A stretch of 64,000 bases of DNA from Simkaniaceae bacterium (GTDB taxonomy: Bacteria; Chlamydiota; Chlamydiia; Chlamydiales; Simkaniaceae), in the NCBI GenBank assembly GCA_018399055.1, contig CP073762.1, positions 1,364,001 through 1,428,000 on the forward strand. The letters are read 5' to 3'. Positions within the stretch are counted from its first letter, which is position 1; each line of letters starts with the position of its first letter. Position numbers and translations under genes: made by a program. This document shows, piece after piece, positions 25,166-34,825 of the stretch. The notes beneath the pieces were generated by a model. It made no database searches. It was not told the origin of the DNA and worked only from the letters and a program-made list of their open reading frames with translations.

Positions 25166-27331
25166 CTAATATTCGTTTTTGAGATTCTGGAATAGCTTTG
25201 CGCCGTAAAGAGGCTGAATAGCCTTGACGATCTTATCGTGGTCGGTGGCAAAGGCCTGCGCAAGGATGCTAATGCTACTTGCCATGCGGCTAAATCTTTG
25301 ATAATCCACTAGACGCTCACGAACTGTAAGAGCTGGACCACAAAGGATCCAATAGAGGTGGTCTTGTTCTTCTTGAGACCACTTATCCTCTTTCCCGAGC
25401 AGCTTCACAAGGGTGAAGAATGCCGCACTTGCTGTGGAACCCACGTCCACTCCGTCTTTACATGAAAAAGTAAACGTATCGGGTCTTGCAAGTTCAAGGA
25501 TTTTCAGAGTAAAAAATTGGTAGAAAATTTCAATGAAATCTAGGCGCTCTTTTCTCTCGAGTTTTACCTTTTTCTTAAAGAAATGAGTGTGAATAATTGG
25601 GAGGATCTTTTGTGTAAAATCGTAAAGCTCCTTCCTGGGTAGATATTTTGAGAAAAAGAAGCCACACTCCTCCCCACTCTTTACCTGCTCTTCTAATAGC
25701 TTTAGAAAATCTTTAGCACTATCGACATTAAGATAGTCTTCGGCTTGAAAGTAGAAATCACTTTTTTTAGGGAAGGTGACGAGAATCAGTTGATCTGAGA
25801 ACTCGGCTTGATTTTGGAGTTTTTCTAAGGCCTGGCATCTAGCATGTTCTTCCCATGAGGTGCGGTCTTGAAGATTGATATGAAGATGTCTTTCAAGCCC
25901 CTTCTTTGTTTCAAAGTGGCGCAGAAACCCTCTAAACTCATCGATCACTTCTGCCTTATTAATATGGGCATGGAATGTTGGACAGGGCATCTTGAGACAT
26001 TTTGAATCAAAGTCGTTGCTCGAGAAAGTATACTGATAGTAAGGAGGATTTCCCTGGCCGATTGGGTCGAATCCTTCTTTTTCATTCCTCTCTTGGAAAA
26101 TATCAAGAATTTTAAAGAGAGGTCCACTGGGATATTTTTTAAGCATTGTGGTGATGTTGTCATGAAGGTCATAAATTTCACTCAAAAAGACGTTGGTATC
26201 GATCTTGTCCTTTCTAATAGGAAGTTCTCCCTCATTGGAGCGCTTAAGCAGATCATTCATAAAATCAAGCATCTCTTGTTTCTTTCCACTATGGCAAAAG
26301 AAGGCAAATGAAAAGGCATGAACAAGGTTGACAAGCGCACGGGAAAGCTGATCTGTCTCTTCAACAGCATGATTAATCAGACGTAGATAGTCAGGTGAAA
26401 CAAGGATCTCTCGTAAAAATTTGTGGAAGTCCTTTAGATAGCGGGTACAAACCTTCCCCATGGTATTTTCATTCAGGTTTTGTGGATTGCAAGCAAGCAT
26501 GAGAGACATGGTCAGTTTGATCATATCTCCAACAATCGGAATTTCTTTATGGTGAAAGGCGTCAGCATAAAAATTACCAAGCTCATTTTTCGCAATGTCT
26601 CGGATCTCTTCCGCAACGACTTGAGCTTCATGATCGAGAAGAATATTGATGCGAAGAAGAGGATCCTCCCCTTCAAATCCCATGATCACCTCATCGAAGT
26701 CACTCACAAGCTTAATGTGCCGCAAAAGATTCCGGTTAAAGAAAGGCTTTCCATCATCTTTACGGATATAGAAGAGCTCGTACTCCTTATCCCTTTTAAC
26801 CATCTCTAAGTCTTTGAGACCCTGGCGCTCGATATCAATTTTCTCATCTTCGGATGCCCACTCTTCCTGCCAAACAGCTTCAGTCGCTAGAACCTCTTCA
26901 AAACGCTTTAGGATTTTTTTGCTATAGAAACTGCGGAGATCTTTATACTCCTTGATCTCGGAGACCTTCCCCTCTTTATAGGTATGTTTAAAAAGAGAGG
27001 TACACTTGTCTAGCTTATCAGCAGCTTCATCAGCCAAAACCATGATTGCTTTAATTCCCCGCTGCATATCGCGGTCTTTAAGCTGCTCTTTGTCTTTGGA
27101 ATAAACATGTTCGAGGTATTTGTGGACTGTTTTGAAAGTCCCTTTGACAGTCGAGAGGGTTTCTTCCTTTTCTGCTTCTTCTAAGTCTTTGAGTTTATGG
27201 AGGTTTTTCTTAACACCAACAGCTTCGCCCTCTTTTTCTACAGCTACATCGAGCTCAGCCATTCCCGAGAGATTGTCGACGGCGTCCATGATGGACATCT
27301 CTTGATCTTTCTTCGCCTTCTTCTTCGCCAC
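25166..27331 (-). CDS. Unknown 721-residue soluble protein
   Basis: A large, highly charged protein, almost all helical, with no signal peptide or membrane segment. It starts with a basic stretch (MAKKKAKKDQEMS), and coiled-coil character is visible around residues 30-75 and 140-185. Cysteines are scattered (for example CLKMPCPTFHAH near 450). I recognise no domain. Length, charge and lack of neighbours' function fit a lineage-specific cytosolic or type III-secreted protein, but nothing in the sequence proves either. The 20-bp gap to the next leftward gene at 27352 suggests a two-gene operon. Confidence 0.65.
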   Translation of the reverse strand: MAKKKAKKDQEMSIMDAVDNLSGMAELDVAVEKEGEAVGVKKNLHKLKDLEEAEKEETLSTVKGTFKTVHKYLEHVYSKDKEQLKDRDMQRGIKAIMVLADEAADKLDKCTSLFKHTYKEGKVSEIKEYKDLRSFYSKKILKRFEEVLATEAVWQEEWASEDEKIDIERQGLKDLEMVKRDKEYELFYIRKDDGKPFFNRNLLRHIKLVSDFDEVIMGFEGEDPLLRINILLDHEAQVVAEEIRDIAKNELGNFYADAFHHKEIPIVGDMIKLTMSLMLACNPQNLNENTMGKVCTRYLKDFHKFLREILVSPDYLRLINHAVEETDQLSRALVNLVHAFSFAFFCHSGKKQEMLDFMNDLLKRSNEGELPIRKDKIDTNVFLSEIYDLHDNITTMLKKYPSGPLFKILDIFQERNEKEGFDPIGQGNPPYYQYTFSSNDFDSKCLKMPCPTFHAHINKAEVIDEFRGFLRHFETKKGLERHLHINLQDRTSWEEHARCQALEKLQNQAEFSDQLILVTFPKKSDFYFQAEDYLNVDSAKDFLKLLEEQVKSGEECGFFFSKYLPRKELYDFTQKILPIIHTHFFKKKVKLERKERLDFIEIFYQFFTLKILELARPDTFTFSCKDGVDVGSTASAAFFTLVKLLGKEDKWSQEEQDHLYWILCGPALTVRERLVDYQRFSRMASSISILAQAFATDHDKIVKAIQPLYGAKLFQNLKNEY

Positions 27332-27351
27332 AAACCCCTCCTATAACTTTA

Positions 27352-28170
27352 TTATGAGGCGTCAGAAAGATTATTATCAATCTCCACTTCCCGCTGCGTC
27401 ACATTAAAAAAACCGGGAACGATCTTGTTATCTTTATCAAGAAGTTCGAGCTTAACAATATGTTTTCCTGGACTCAAGCCATAAAGTAAATAAGGAGTAT
27501 ATTTTGTGAGGGTTGAAATGACCTCTTTATCGACCGTGAGCCGTACCTTGTATCCATCCTGGCTTAACTCACAGTTAGAGAGGAGGAAGTCGAGAAGAAT
27601 AGGATCTCCTTTGCCAGAAGGATATCTCCCTTGAGGCTCATTATAAGTAAGGTAAGGTTTTTGGAGATCGATATTAAGATCATCACTTTTCTTGCGGTCT
27701 TGGAAATAAAAAATCTCAGCAGAAAAGGGGCCTTTCCCTTTTAGACTCTCGCCATAAGAACGCGCAGGAAATGCGCGCAACACATGCATCCCAGGCTTAA
27801 GCGTAAAAGGGATATGAAAACTCACAATTTTATCATAAAATTCCCGATTTTCATCGAAAGAATCTTCAAAAGACTGGTTGTAGATCAGATAAGGCTCATT
27901 ATCAACAATGACGTGGATTGCTTGCCCTTCAGGATCGTCATAAATCTCTTTGGACCGATCATTCTGTGTGACCACGCCTAAAGGGAATCCTTCCACCCTA
28001 AGCTGCACATTGACAGGAGTCTTCCGTTTGTTTTCATAGGGACGAGGAAATACGATCTTCGTAACTACCGTATTAGACTCTGGAGTTGGCTCAGCAGGAA
28101 CAACTCTCACTTCGTCAACACCATAGAGCGCTACTATAAAAAAAACAAAAAATCCTAAAAGCTTTTTCAT
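27352..28170 (-). CDS. Secreted protein with two beta-type repeats, unknown
   Basis: 272 residues from the ATG at 28170. Signal peptide MKKLLGFFVFFIVALYG, then two similar beta-rich halves. The first has 'VIVDNEPYLIYNQS...PGMHVLRAFPA', the second 'TVDKEVISTLTKYTPYLLYGLSPGKHIVKLELLD'; both pair a short binding-type strand with a PGxHxxxxx turn, as in Ig-like or carbohydrate-binding modules. The likely place is the periplasm or cell surface. No catalytic motif seen. It is followed leftward by the 721-residue protein. Confidence 0.65.
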   Translation of the reverse strand: MKKLLGFFVFFIVALYGVDEVRVVPAEPTPESNTVVTKIVFPRPYENKRKTPVNVQLRVEGFPLGVVTQNDRSKEIYDDPEGQAIHVIVDNEPYLIYNQSFEDSFDENREFYDKIVSFHIPFTLKPGMHVLRAFPARSYGESLKGKGPFSAEIFYFQDRKKSDDLNIDLQKPYLTYNEPQGRYPSGKGDPILLDFLLSNCELSQDGYKVRLTVDKEVISTLTKYTPYLLYGLSPGKHIVKLELLDKDNKIVPGFFNVTQREVEIDNNLSDAS

Positions 28171-28189
28171 GACCACCTCTACCCTCTTC

Positions 28190-29704
28190 TTACCTTTTTG
28201 CTTTTTTAAAGAAAACCAAGGTAATCAAAAAAGCAAGAACAGCCACGGCAGCAGCAACAAGATTCGTTGCAGAAAAAGCGACTGTGGAAGCTTTGATCAG
28301 AGACCCTTTCACGTAAGCAAATGTCTCTGATTCAAGGGTCCTTGCCGCATCCATCGAACGGGGCAAGCTATTTAGGAGTCCCTCATAAAGATCTGGATTT
28401 AAAGAAGCAGTATCAGGCCGATTTTTTAAAGAAGCGGCAAACAGGTCATCTTGAACATTGACCTGAACCGCTCCAAGAACAGCTACCCCAATTGTCGCCC
28501 CTGTAAAACGGAGCGTATTATACATTCCCGTAGCAACCCCTGTTTTCGTTTTTGGAACAGAGCTAAGGGTTGCAGCACTCGCTGGAGTCATCACAAAAGA
28601 GATCCCTGCTCCAAAGGCAAACAGCGCAGGAAAGAGAAGAGCAATATTTTGATATGAGAGAAAGTATGAAAACCATATGAGACTAAGAAACAGAAGGGTA
28701 AAACCCATGAGCAGCGGAAGGCGCGCTCCCCTACGATCCGCAAGATTCCCCCCAATCGGAGCAAATAGCATCAAAGGAATGGTTGCAATTGCCGTGATAA
28801 GCCCTGCAATCATGGGAGAGTCCATCACAATCTTCTGAAAATATATGGGCCAAAATACTGTGATCATCAGGATAAACTGAGAGCAAAGCATCAAAATACA
28901 ACCACCTAAAAAAGTGCGATTTTTAAAAAGGTTAAATTGAAAAAATGGATGCTTTGCAAACCGCTCCAACCCTCGAACAGCTAGGAGAAAACAAATCGCA
29001 AGAAGCAAGAGGAAAACCACCTGCCAAGAGCCCCATCCCCAGACCTTCCCTTGCATCAGAGCGAGAGTTAAACAGGAAATACAAAGGGAAAGGGAGATAA
29101 AGCCCGGGAAGTCAAAGCTCTCCTTTATCGCTTCAGATTTCGGAACAGACTTTATAACCATCAGAATCCCATAAAGAGCAATGGGCGGATTGATCAAAAA
29201 TGCCCACCTCCAGGAAAGATATTGAGTAAAAGCCCCACCAATAAAAGGACCTAAAGAAAGGAATACGGAGCCAATCCCCACCATAATTCCAATGGCCCGT
29301 CCCCGTTCCTTTTCAGGAAACGAATGAATGAGAATAGACATTCCGGCTGGAGACATCAACGCGCCCCCTGTCCCTTGAATCGCTCGGCTCATAATAAGCC
29401 ACCACCCCGTTTCCGCCATTGCTCCCATCACCGACGAAATTGAGTAGATTGCAACACCAATACAGAACATGCGCCTATGCCCAAAAAGATCCCCTAAGCG
29501 CCCTCCAGCAATCACAAAAACTGCTGTCGCCAAAAGGTAAGCGTTGATAATCCATTGTAAACCGCTCATGGAAACCAAAAGTTCTCTCTGTATCGTCGGA
29601 AGCGCAACAGGAAGGAGCGTAGCATTCAAAAAAATGAGCGAGGTAGAGCTCGTCATCGCAAAAAGAATGAGGCGTTTTCTTTTCTTTTCAGAAATGGTCT
29701 TCAT
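28190..29704 (-). CDS. MFS drug-efflux transporter, 14-helix DHA2 type
   Basis: 504 residues with 14 predicted membrane helices. The motif A region GRLGDLFGHRRMFCIG lies in the first loop, motif C-like (GPFIGGAFTQYLSWRWAFLI) in helix 5-6, and GGNLADRRGARLPL marks the second half. The helix count and 'LSWRWAFLINPPIALYG' are typical of EmrB/QacA drug:H+ antiporters. No adaptor gene neighbours it, unlike the EmrAB set at 58489. Confidence 0.88.
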   Translation of the reverse strand: MKTISEKKRKRLILFAMTSSTSLIFLNATLLPVALPTIQRELLVSMSGLQWIINAYLLATAVFVIAGGRLGDLFGHRRMFCIGVAIYSISSVMGAMAETGWWLIMSRAIQGTGGALMSPAGMSILIHSFPEKERGRAIGIMVGIGSVFLSLGPFIGGAFTQYLSWRWAFLINPPIALYGILMVIKSVPKSEAIKESFDFPGFISLSLCISCLTLALMQGKVWGWGSWQVVFLLLLAICFLLAVRGLERFAKHPFFQFNLFKNRTFLGGCILMLCSQFILMITVFWPIYFQKIVMDSPMIAGLITAIATIPLMLFAPIGGNLADRRGARLPLLMGFTLLFLSLIWFSYFLSYQNIALLFPALFAFGAGISFVMTPASAATLSSVPKTKTGVATGMYNTLRFTGATIGVAVLGAVQVNVQDDLFAASLKNRPDTASLNPDLYEGLLNSLPRSMDAARTLESETFAYVKGSLIKASTVAFSATNLVAAAVAVLAFLITLVFFKKAKR

Positions 29705-29745
29705 CTAATACTATACCTTGAGCCTATAACCTTTTATATACGGTA

Positions 29746-30603
29746 ATGAAGCGATTATTCATAATTTTTCTTAGCCCTGCTTTGCTTTTTTTAGCAGAGC
29801 GCCTGTGCCACAAAGCAACCGATGGCTTTGCAATGGTCAATGTATATGCACCGGATGGTGATAACCAGAGATGGCATCGAGAAGGAGAGATTCCAGGACA
29901 TCTCCTTAATCAAACTTTCACCTATTTTGATTCAGGAAGTCAGTCCTACGTTTTCCTATCTGAAGATGGAACCGCGGTTCTTAAACTTTTCAAATTCCAA
30001 CATATGAGAACCCCTCCCCTGCTAAACTTTCTACCCGACGTGGGAGCTTTAGGAAAAAAAAGAGAGAAGAAACGAGCCATTTTGGAAAAGACCTTTGACA
30101 GTCTCTGTTTGGCATACGACGAAATGAAGGAAGAAACGGGGCTCATCACTCTCCACTTAGCAAAAACCTCAAATTTCAAGCAAAACATCACCATTGTTGA
30201 TAAAATTGGGAAAAAACATCGCCTCGATCTTGATCAAGTCGAATTCCTCCTTCAGAAAAAAGGAACGCTTGCTTATGCCGCAATAGATCGCTGGATGGCT
30301 GAGGGAAATCGAAAGGCAGCAGAAACAGCAATCCGCTCACTCTTGCGCCTTGCAGAGAGCCGGTGCCAAAAAGGAATCTTCGACAAAGATCCAGACTTTA
30401 GCACCAACTTTGGGTACATCGATACCATTCCTTTTCAAATAGATTTTGGAAGACTTTCCCTTTCCTCGCAAGAAAAGAAGCTAGAAATTTATGGACCAGA
30501 AATGATCCGAATCACCCGTGCTTTCGAATCTTGGATCGCAGAAAATCATCCCATTTTGCTAAACTCATTTGTTGAGGAGCTAAATGAAATCGTTTATCAA
30601 TAA
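29746..30603 (+). CDS. Kinase-like secreted protein, paralogue 1
   Basis: 285 residues: an N-terminal membrane/signal segment (LFIIFLSPALLFLAE) and then a domain with protein-kinase-like signatures in order. These are a Gly/Ser loop DSGSQSYVFLSEDG (62-75), a lysine in AVLKLFK (Lys80), a hinge-like stretch EFLLQKKGT, a catalytic-loop-like GIFDKDPDFSTNFG (Asp213, Asp215, Asn221) and a literal DFG at 233-235. Relatives at 30584, 38499 and 39359 share every one of these positions. Kinase activity is inference: the D-to-N spacing is one residue longer than in classical kinases. Its end overlaps the next paralogue by 20 bp. Confidence 0.65.
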   Translation: MKRLFIIFLSPALLFLAERLCHKATDGFAMVNVYAPDGDNQRWHREGEIPGHLLNQTFTYFDSGSQSYVFLSEDGTAVLKLFKFQHMRTPPLLNFLPDVGALGKKREKKRAILEKTFDSLCLAYDEMKEETGLITLHLAKTSNFKQNITIVDKIGKKHRLDLDQVEFLLQKKGTLAYAAIDRWMAEGNRKAAETAIRSLLRLAESRCQKGIFDKDPDFSTNFGYIDTIPFQIDFGRLSLSSQEKKLEIYGPEMIRITRAFESWIAENHPILLNSFVEELNEIVYQ

Positions 30604-31492
30604 ATGCCTGATAGGACTTTTAGCCGTTGCTGCAGTTGTAGGAATAGAGCGCCTTTCTCATACCCTAACAGACGGTTTTAGTTACCCCAATATCACCTCC
30701 TCGCTCCCCTATAATCCGAAATGGGACATCACCTTTGAACCCGAAGATCTTTTAGAATTAGAAACAGCCCTTGATCAACCCTTCTCCTATTTAGAGAGTG
30801 GCTCGCAAAGCTATGTCTTCATCAGTGAAGACAACAACTACATTCTCAAGTTTTTTAAGCACAAAAGATGGCGGATGAATCCCCTCTATGAAAAACTCCC
30901 TCTCCCCAAGAAGTTTGCTGAAAAACGGGATCGCTGGAAGCGCAAGAAGAAGGAGACTGTTGCGTCAACCTTTGGAAGCTGCAAAATCGCCTATACAATC
31001 TTTAAAAATGAGACAGGGGTCATCTTTGTTCATCTCAATAAAAACACCCCCTTTGACCATACAATTATTTTGAAAGACCGGATAGGCCTTAAACACCATA
31101 TCCAGCTTGAAGATGTCGAGTTCGTGGTTCAAAAAAAAGCGATCCCAACAGGAGAATATCTCCTCTCCTTAAAAGAAGAGGGGAGAACCCAAGAGGCAGA
31201 GGAAGCTTTAAAAGAACTCCTTGCTTTTACTGAGATGCGTGCAAAAAAAGGATTTAGCGATAAAGACCCCCATTTGATTCGGAACTTTGGCTTTATCGAT
31301 GGGAAAGCCGTTGAGCTCGATATTGGAGGCTTTCATCGAGACCCAAAGAAAAATCTTGAGTATTTCTACAACCACGAACTTAAAAAAATTCATAGCAAGC
31401 TCCTCCCCTGGCTCCAGGAAAACTACCCTGAGCTCGTTCCTATTGCTCAGGAAGAGCTTCAGAACTCTAAGGCAACTGTTAAGATAAATTAA
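30584..31492 (+). CDS. Kinase-like secreted protein, paralogue 2
   Basis: 302 residues. Membrane anchor at 8-22 (GLLAVAAVVGIE), the shared post-anchor sequence TDGFSYPNI, glycine loop LESGSQSYVFISEDN, lysine in YILKFFKHKRWR, catalytic-loop-like GFSDKDPHLIRNFGFI, and VELDIGGF in place of DFG. Arg/Lys-rich in the lobe linker (KRDRWKRKKKE). The start lies inside paralogue 1, with GAGGAG four bases ahead of the ATG, so the pair is translationally coupled. It arose by tandem duplication with 29746 and is more distant from the 38-40 kb pair. Confidence 0.65.
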   Translation: MKSFINKCLIGLLAVAAVVGIERLSHTLTDGFSYPNITSSLPYNPKWDITFEPEDLLELETALDQPFSYLESGSQSYVFISEDNNYILKFFKHKRWRMNPLYEKLPLPKKFAEKRDRWKRKKKETVASTFGSCKIAYTIFKNETGVIFVHLNKNTPFDHTIILKDRIGLKHHIQLEDVEFVVQKKAIPTGEYLLSLKEEGRTQEAEEALKELLAFTEMRAKKGFSDKDPHLIRNFGFIDGKAVELDIGGFHRDPKKNLEYFYNHELKKIHSKLLPWLQENYPELVPIAQEELQNSKATVKIN

Positions 31493-31573
31493 TATTTTGC
31501 CTTTTATAAATTCTTAACTTTTGGTATGATGTCTCCAATTTTATTATAAATTCAAAAATTGGGAAGTGTTAGA

Positions 31574-32788
31574 ATGACTCAGAGCAATCTACAGGTTCAT
31601 GGGACGAACTTACTCTATTACGGCGGGGCAACCATTCTTGGTACAGCAGCCGCTGTTCTTACTGCAAAAGCCTCTTGGCACGTTGGCAAGGGCGCTTACT
31701 CTGTATCAAGTTGGGGACTATCACACTCTTGGAATGCCACAAAGTGGATCGCCAGAAATGGATGGGATACAGCAAAAGCAACGCCTGGCGCTGCTTGGGG
31801 AGCAACCAAGTGGACCGCTGGAACTGCATGGGGCGCCACAAAGTGGACTGCTAATACTGCTTTTGAAGCAGCCAAGTGGACAGGAAAAAACGCATGGAGC
31901 GCCACAAAATGGACGGCTGCAACAGGGTTTTCAATTGCAAAATATGTTCTTGTTAACATTCCTGCAGCAATCAAATGGACTGCACTCACTGTATGGGGCG
32001 CCGCTAAATGGTCTGTAAATACCGCTATCTCTTGCACAAAGTGGGCATTTAGCTGTATCCGCCACCCCATTGACTCGATTCAGAATGCTTTCAACAACAC
32101 CATTGCCCTCTACAACGGAGCGTGGAACTTAGCTGCTCGAACGATTGATAAAACACTGGCACTCTACGAGACTTACGTATTACCTGCCATCAACGACTTT
32201 GTTGATTTCATGCTTGAAAGTGCTCAAAGCCTTTATCAATTCGGTTCTAAGCACGTAAAAATCATGGCACACGACCTTAATGAGGCCTTCCCGATTACAG
32301 GGCGCATTGCAACAAGGGTACAAGGATACGCTTTAACAGCCTTTGGATTTGTTTCAAGCAAAGCAACAACCATTGCAGAGAAAATTCTTCCTTACAACCC
32401 CGTCCCATGGCTCTTTGAAAAAGCGCCATCCATGCAGACGCCAACATACGTTGCAATGGGAGCCGCCGCTTCATCTCTAGTAGCTGACATGGTTCCTTCA
32501 AATATCGGTTCCCTCAGTGATGGGGCTAACGAATACTTAAGGAATGCATTAAGTACACGGAATCCTGATCGCGATGAACAAATCGCAATTGCACAAGAAC
32601 GTTCGTTCCGCTTCAAGCTAGATTTGTTTATTATGCTGATTGGAACCACTGTGTTGGCTCCGCGTATAGCAAACTACTTCTCGAAGCATACCGTTACACA
32701 AATGCAAGCTACTGGATGGGGGCTAACCTTCCTAGCTATGAAAACAATTTTCAATCCTACAGGTTCAAGCAACAGGGAGGCAGAATAA
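31574..32788 (+). CDS. Trp-rich 11-residue-repeat protein
   Basis: 404 residues from the ATG at 31574 (GGGAAG upstream). From residue 57 to 166, Lys recurs at exactly every 11th position (57, 68, 79, 90, 101, 112, 123, 134, 145, 156), nearly always followed by Trp: units such as KWTAGTAWGAT and KWTANTAFEAA. Small residues and Thr/Ala fill the rest. Two weaker units precede (Trp35, Trp47). Eleven-residue periodicity without gaps is the mark of long amphipathic, lipid-binding helices (synuclein/apolipoprotein/LEA style). The N-terminus has a hydrophobic stretch (15-31), and the C-terminal half has two more (about 285-300, 350-365). It is two bases upstream of the next gene. Function unknown. 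Confidence 0.7.
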   Translation: MTQSNLQVHGTNLLYYGGATILGTAAAVLTAKASWHVGKGAYSVSSWGLSHSWNATKWIARNGWDTAKATPGAAWGATKWTAGTAWGATKWTANTAFEAAKWTGKNAWSATKWTAATGFSIAKYVLVNIPAAIKWTALTVWGAAKWSVNTAISCTKWAFSCIRHPIDSIQNAFNNTIALYNGAWNLAARTIDKTLALYETYVLPAINDFVDFMLESAQSLYQFGSKHVKIMAHDLNEAFPITGRIATRVQGYALTAFGFVSSKATTIAEKILPYNPVPWLFEKAPSMQTPTYVAMGAAASSLVADMVPSNIGSLSDGANEYLRNALSTRNPDRDEQIAIAQERSFRFKLDLFIMLIGTTVLAPRIANYFSKHTVTQMQATGWGLTFLAMKTIFNPTGSSNREAE

Positions 32789-32789
32789 T

Positions 32790-34796
32790 ATGGCAACTCC
32801 AGGAATTTTTAGTAATACGTCACAAAACGCAAAGCTATTCGCAACATTTGTAGTGGGTAGCGCAGCGCTTATCGCAGGAAAGAAAGGGATCATGTGGGCA
32901 GGAAACAAAGCCTACAACATGGCTGCTTACTGCGGAAATGGAATGATGAACACTGGAAAATGGGCAGGAAACACCTTCATGGATGGTGTTCACTTCACAT
33001 TAAAAGACGGTGGAGTCGCAGGGCCTACATCTGCTGGTATCCTTGCTGGAACAGCAATTGGTCTGACTTATAAGTACAGCGCAATTGCAGCAAGCCACCA
33101 GTTCCCTATTAAAAAGCCCGGTCACCAGGTTGGAAACCGCTCGATTGTTATGGCAACTAGTGTGTTTGCACTGACCCTTCTTGCAGTTCGGTATTCGAAC
33201 AGCAAGTTTAGCTCGCATCAGATGTCGCTCGCAGGAGCCCTCTCCTACGCAAGTATCGCAACCATTGCATCACTCGCTATAGTTGGTATCACCGCTGATA
33301 AGGGCCGCCGCGCCCATGGAGCAGACAAATTTACAAACTACCCTGAACGGCTAGTAGAACTCTTGAGCACATCTTTCACTTCTGATGCCTCAAGATTTTG
33401 GGCAGGAAAGCGCAGTGAGGAGCCTGCTGCAGAATACATCTCAGCTAGAATCGAATATGGAAGATTCTCTTCAGAGGATGCAAGCCGCATTGCTCGAGCT
33501 ATTGAGAATTCTCAATATAAAGGACAAGCTCTAACAATTCTGAACGAGTTGCTGACAGAATACAGACAAAATCCTGATCGTATTGCAATGATTTTCACGC
33601 AACTTCCTGAGAGAAGACAAGCTGAGCTTAGAGAAAGACTTGAGAAAGGGATTAAGCAATCTCTCCCTGCAACAGCTCATGAAATCGAAGCATTTTGGGC
33701 AGATTTGGATGAAGAAACACCTGCAGAATTTGTAGGCGCATTGGTAGACCATGGATTCACCCAAGGCGCTGCTAAACGCTGTGCTCAATATATTGAAGCA
33801 CACGATGAGGGTAGACAGACTTTAGCCATTTTGAATGCACTCGTGACAGATCAGTATAAGGATCCTCGAAGTGTTGCAATGATTTTCATGCAGCTTGATC
33901 AGAGAAGGCAAGGTCAACTTAGACAGGATCTTTCTCAAGATATTCAAGAGCACCTTCCGCCAACACCTGCTGATAGCATGCGTTTTTGGCGAGAGCTTGA
34001 AGGAACCCCTGCAGGAAGAATCTTTGAAGAGCTTCCTCGTGGGCAGTATCTAAGGCTTGAAGAAAACAACGCTCAACGCCTAGCCTTCTTCATTGAGAAC
34101 TATCAAGGGGGAAGAGAAATTGCAACGATTCTTAATGCCCTTCAAGAAACACATGAAGTAGAGCCTGAAATGGTAGCTGCTCTTTTTACCCAACTTTCTG
34201 AAGCAAAACAGCGTCAGGTTAAAGCTGAGTTAAACCAAACACTTCAACAGTGGCTGCCTGGAGCTCATCGTGAGATGGAGTTTGACACGGAAGAGCAGGA
34301 GTATGGCGTACACGATTCTATACATGCGCGTAAGGAAACATTCAGTTGGAATGAGAGTGCACAAATGGGGATCTATGCTGGTCTAGCCTCTGGAGTCGCA
34401 ACTGCAGTTGCCTACCTTGGCGTGAAGAGCATCTTCGCCTTTGGAGAAGCATTCCCTATGATTAACGGAAGTATTCCAGCTGCGGTTATCGTTGCTCCAA
34501 CATTCGTGCTGGCAAGAGGTGAGCTTAGCAAAGAAAAATACAATCTGAGAAGGAAGCAGCAAGAGCTCTACTCAATGGCTATTGCAGCAATTCTTGGAAC
34601 GGCGCTAATCCCAACGCTTTCTTCCTATATGCTGAAGAAGAAAGTGGGATACCTAGCTTCTGCCGGTTACTCACTGGCTCCAATTGTAGGAATGTTTCTC
34701 ATGAAGCATGCAGCTGCTTATGCAGCTATCTCTGCAGATACCTCTTCAAGAAGACAGAGGAGAGAGCGTAGCGGCCACCAATACGACGAGTATTAG
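32790..34796 (+). CDS. Membrane protein with three ~97-residue repeats
   Basis: 668 residues. The N-terminus has hydrophobic segments and a short version of the 11-residue pattern (Trp36, Tyr47, Trp58). From about 201 to 495 come three units of about 97-99 residues, each opening with an FW pair (203-204, 302-303, 399-400) and containing '(A/T)ILN(E/A)L', then 'AMIF(T/M)QL' or 'AALFTQL', then a charged helix of the type 'RRQAELRERLE', and ending at LP. Three or four membrane helices close the protein (about 515-660), and the tail is basic. It shares an operon (1-bp gap) and the 11-mer motif with the gene before it. A terminator follows at 34826. No known family recognised. Confidence 0.7.
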   Translation: MATPGIFSNTSQNAKLFATFVVGSAALIAGKKGIMWAGNKAYNMAAYCGNGMMNTGKWAGNTFMDGVHFTLKDGGVAGPTSAGILAGTAIGLTYKYSAIAASHQFPIKKPGHQVGNRSIVMATSVFALTLLAVRYSNSKFSSHQMSLAGALSYASIATIASLAIVGITADKGRRAHGADKFTNYPERLVELLSTSFTSDASRFWAGKRSEEPAAEYISARIEYGRFSSEDASRIARAIENSQYKGQALTILNELLTEYRQNPDRIAMIFTQLPERRQAELRERLEKGIKQSLPATAHEIEAFWADLDEETPAEFVGALVDHGFTQGAAKRCAQYIEAHDEGRQTLAILNALVTDQYKDPRSVAMIFMQLDQRRQGQLRQDLSQDIQEHLPPTPADSMRFWRELEGTPAGRIFEELPRGQYLRLEENNAQRLAFFIENYQGGREIATILNALQETHEVEPEMVAALFTQLSEAKQRQVKAELNQTLQQWLPGAHREMEFDTEEQEYGVHDSIHARKETFSWNESAQMGIYAGLASGVATAVAYLGVKSIFAFGEAFPMINGSIPAAVIVAPTFVLARGELSKEKYNLRRKQQELYSMAIAAILGTALIPTLSSYMLKKKVGYLASAGYSLAPIVGMFLMKHAAAYAAISADTSSRRQRRERSGHQYDEY

Positions 34797-34825
34797 GCTT
34801 TTTTCTTTGAACACAATGTGTACAA

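Noticed and set aside
31659-32070. Open frames on both strands over the Trp-repeat region
   Set aside because: They arise from the repetitive DNA of the 11-residue repeats and disappear outside it.
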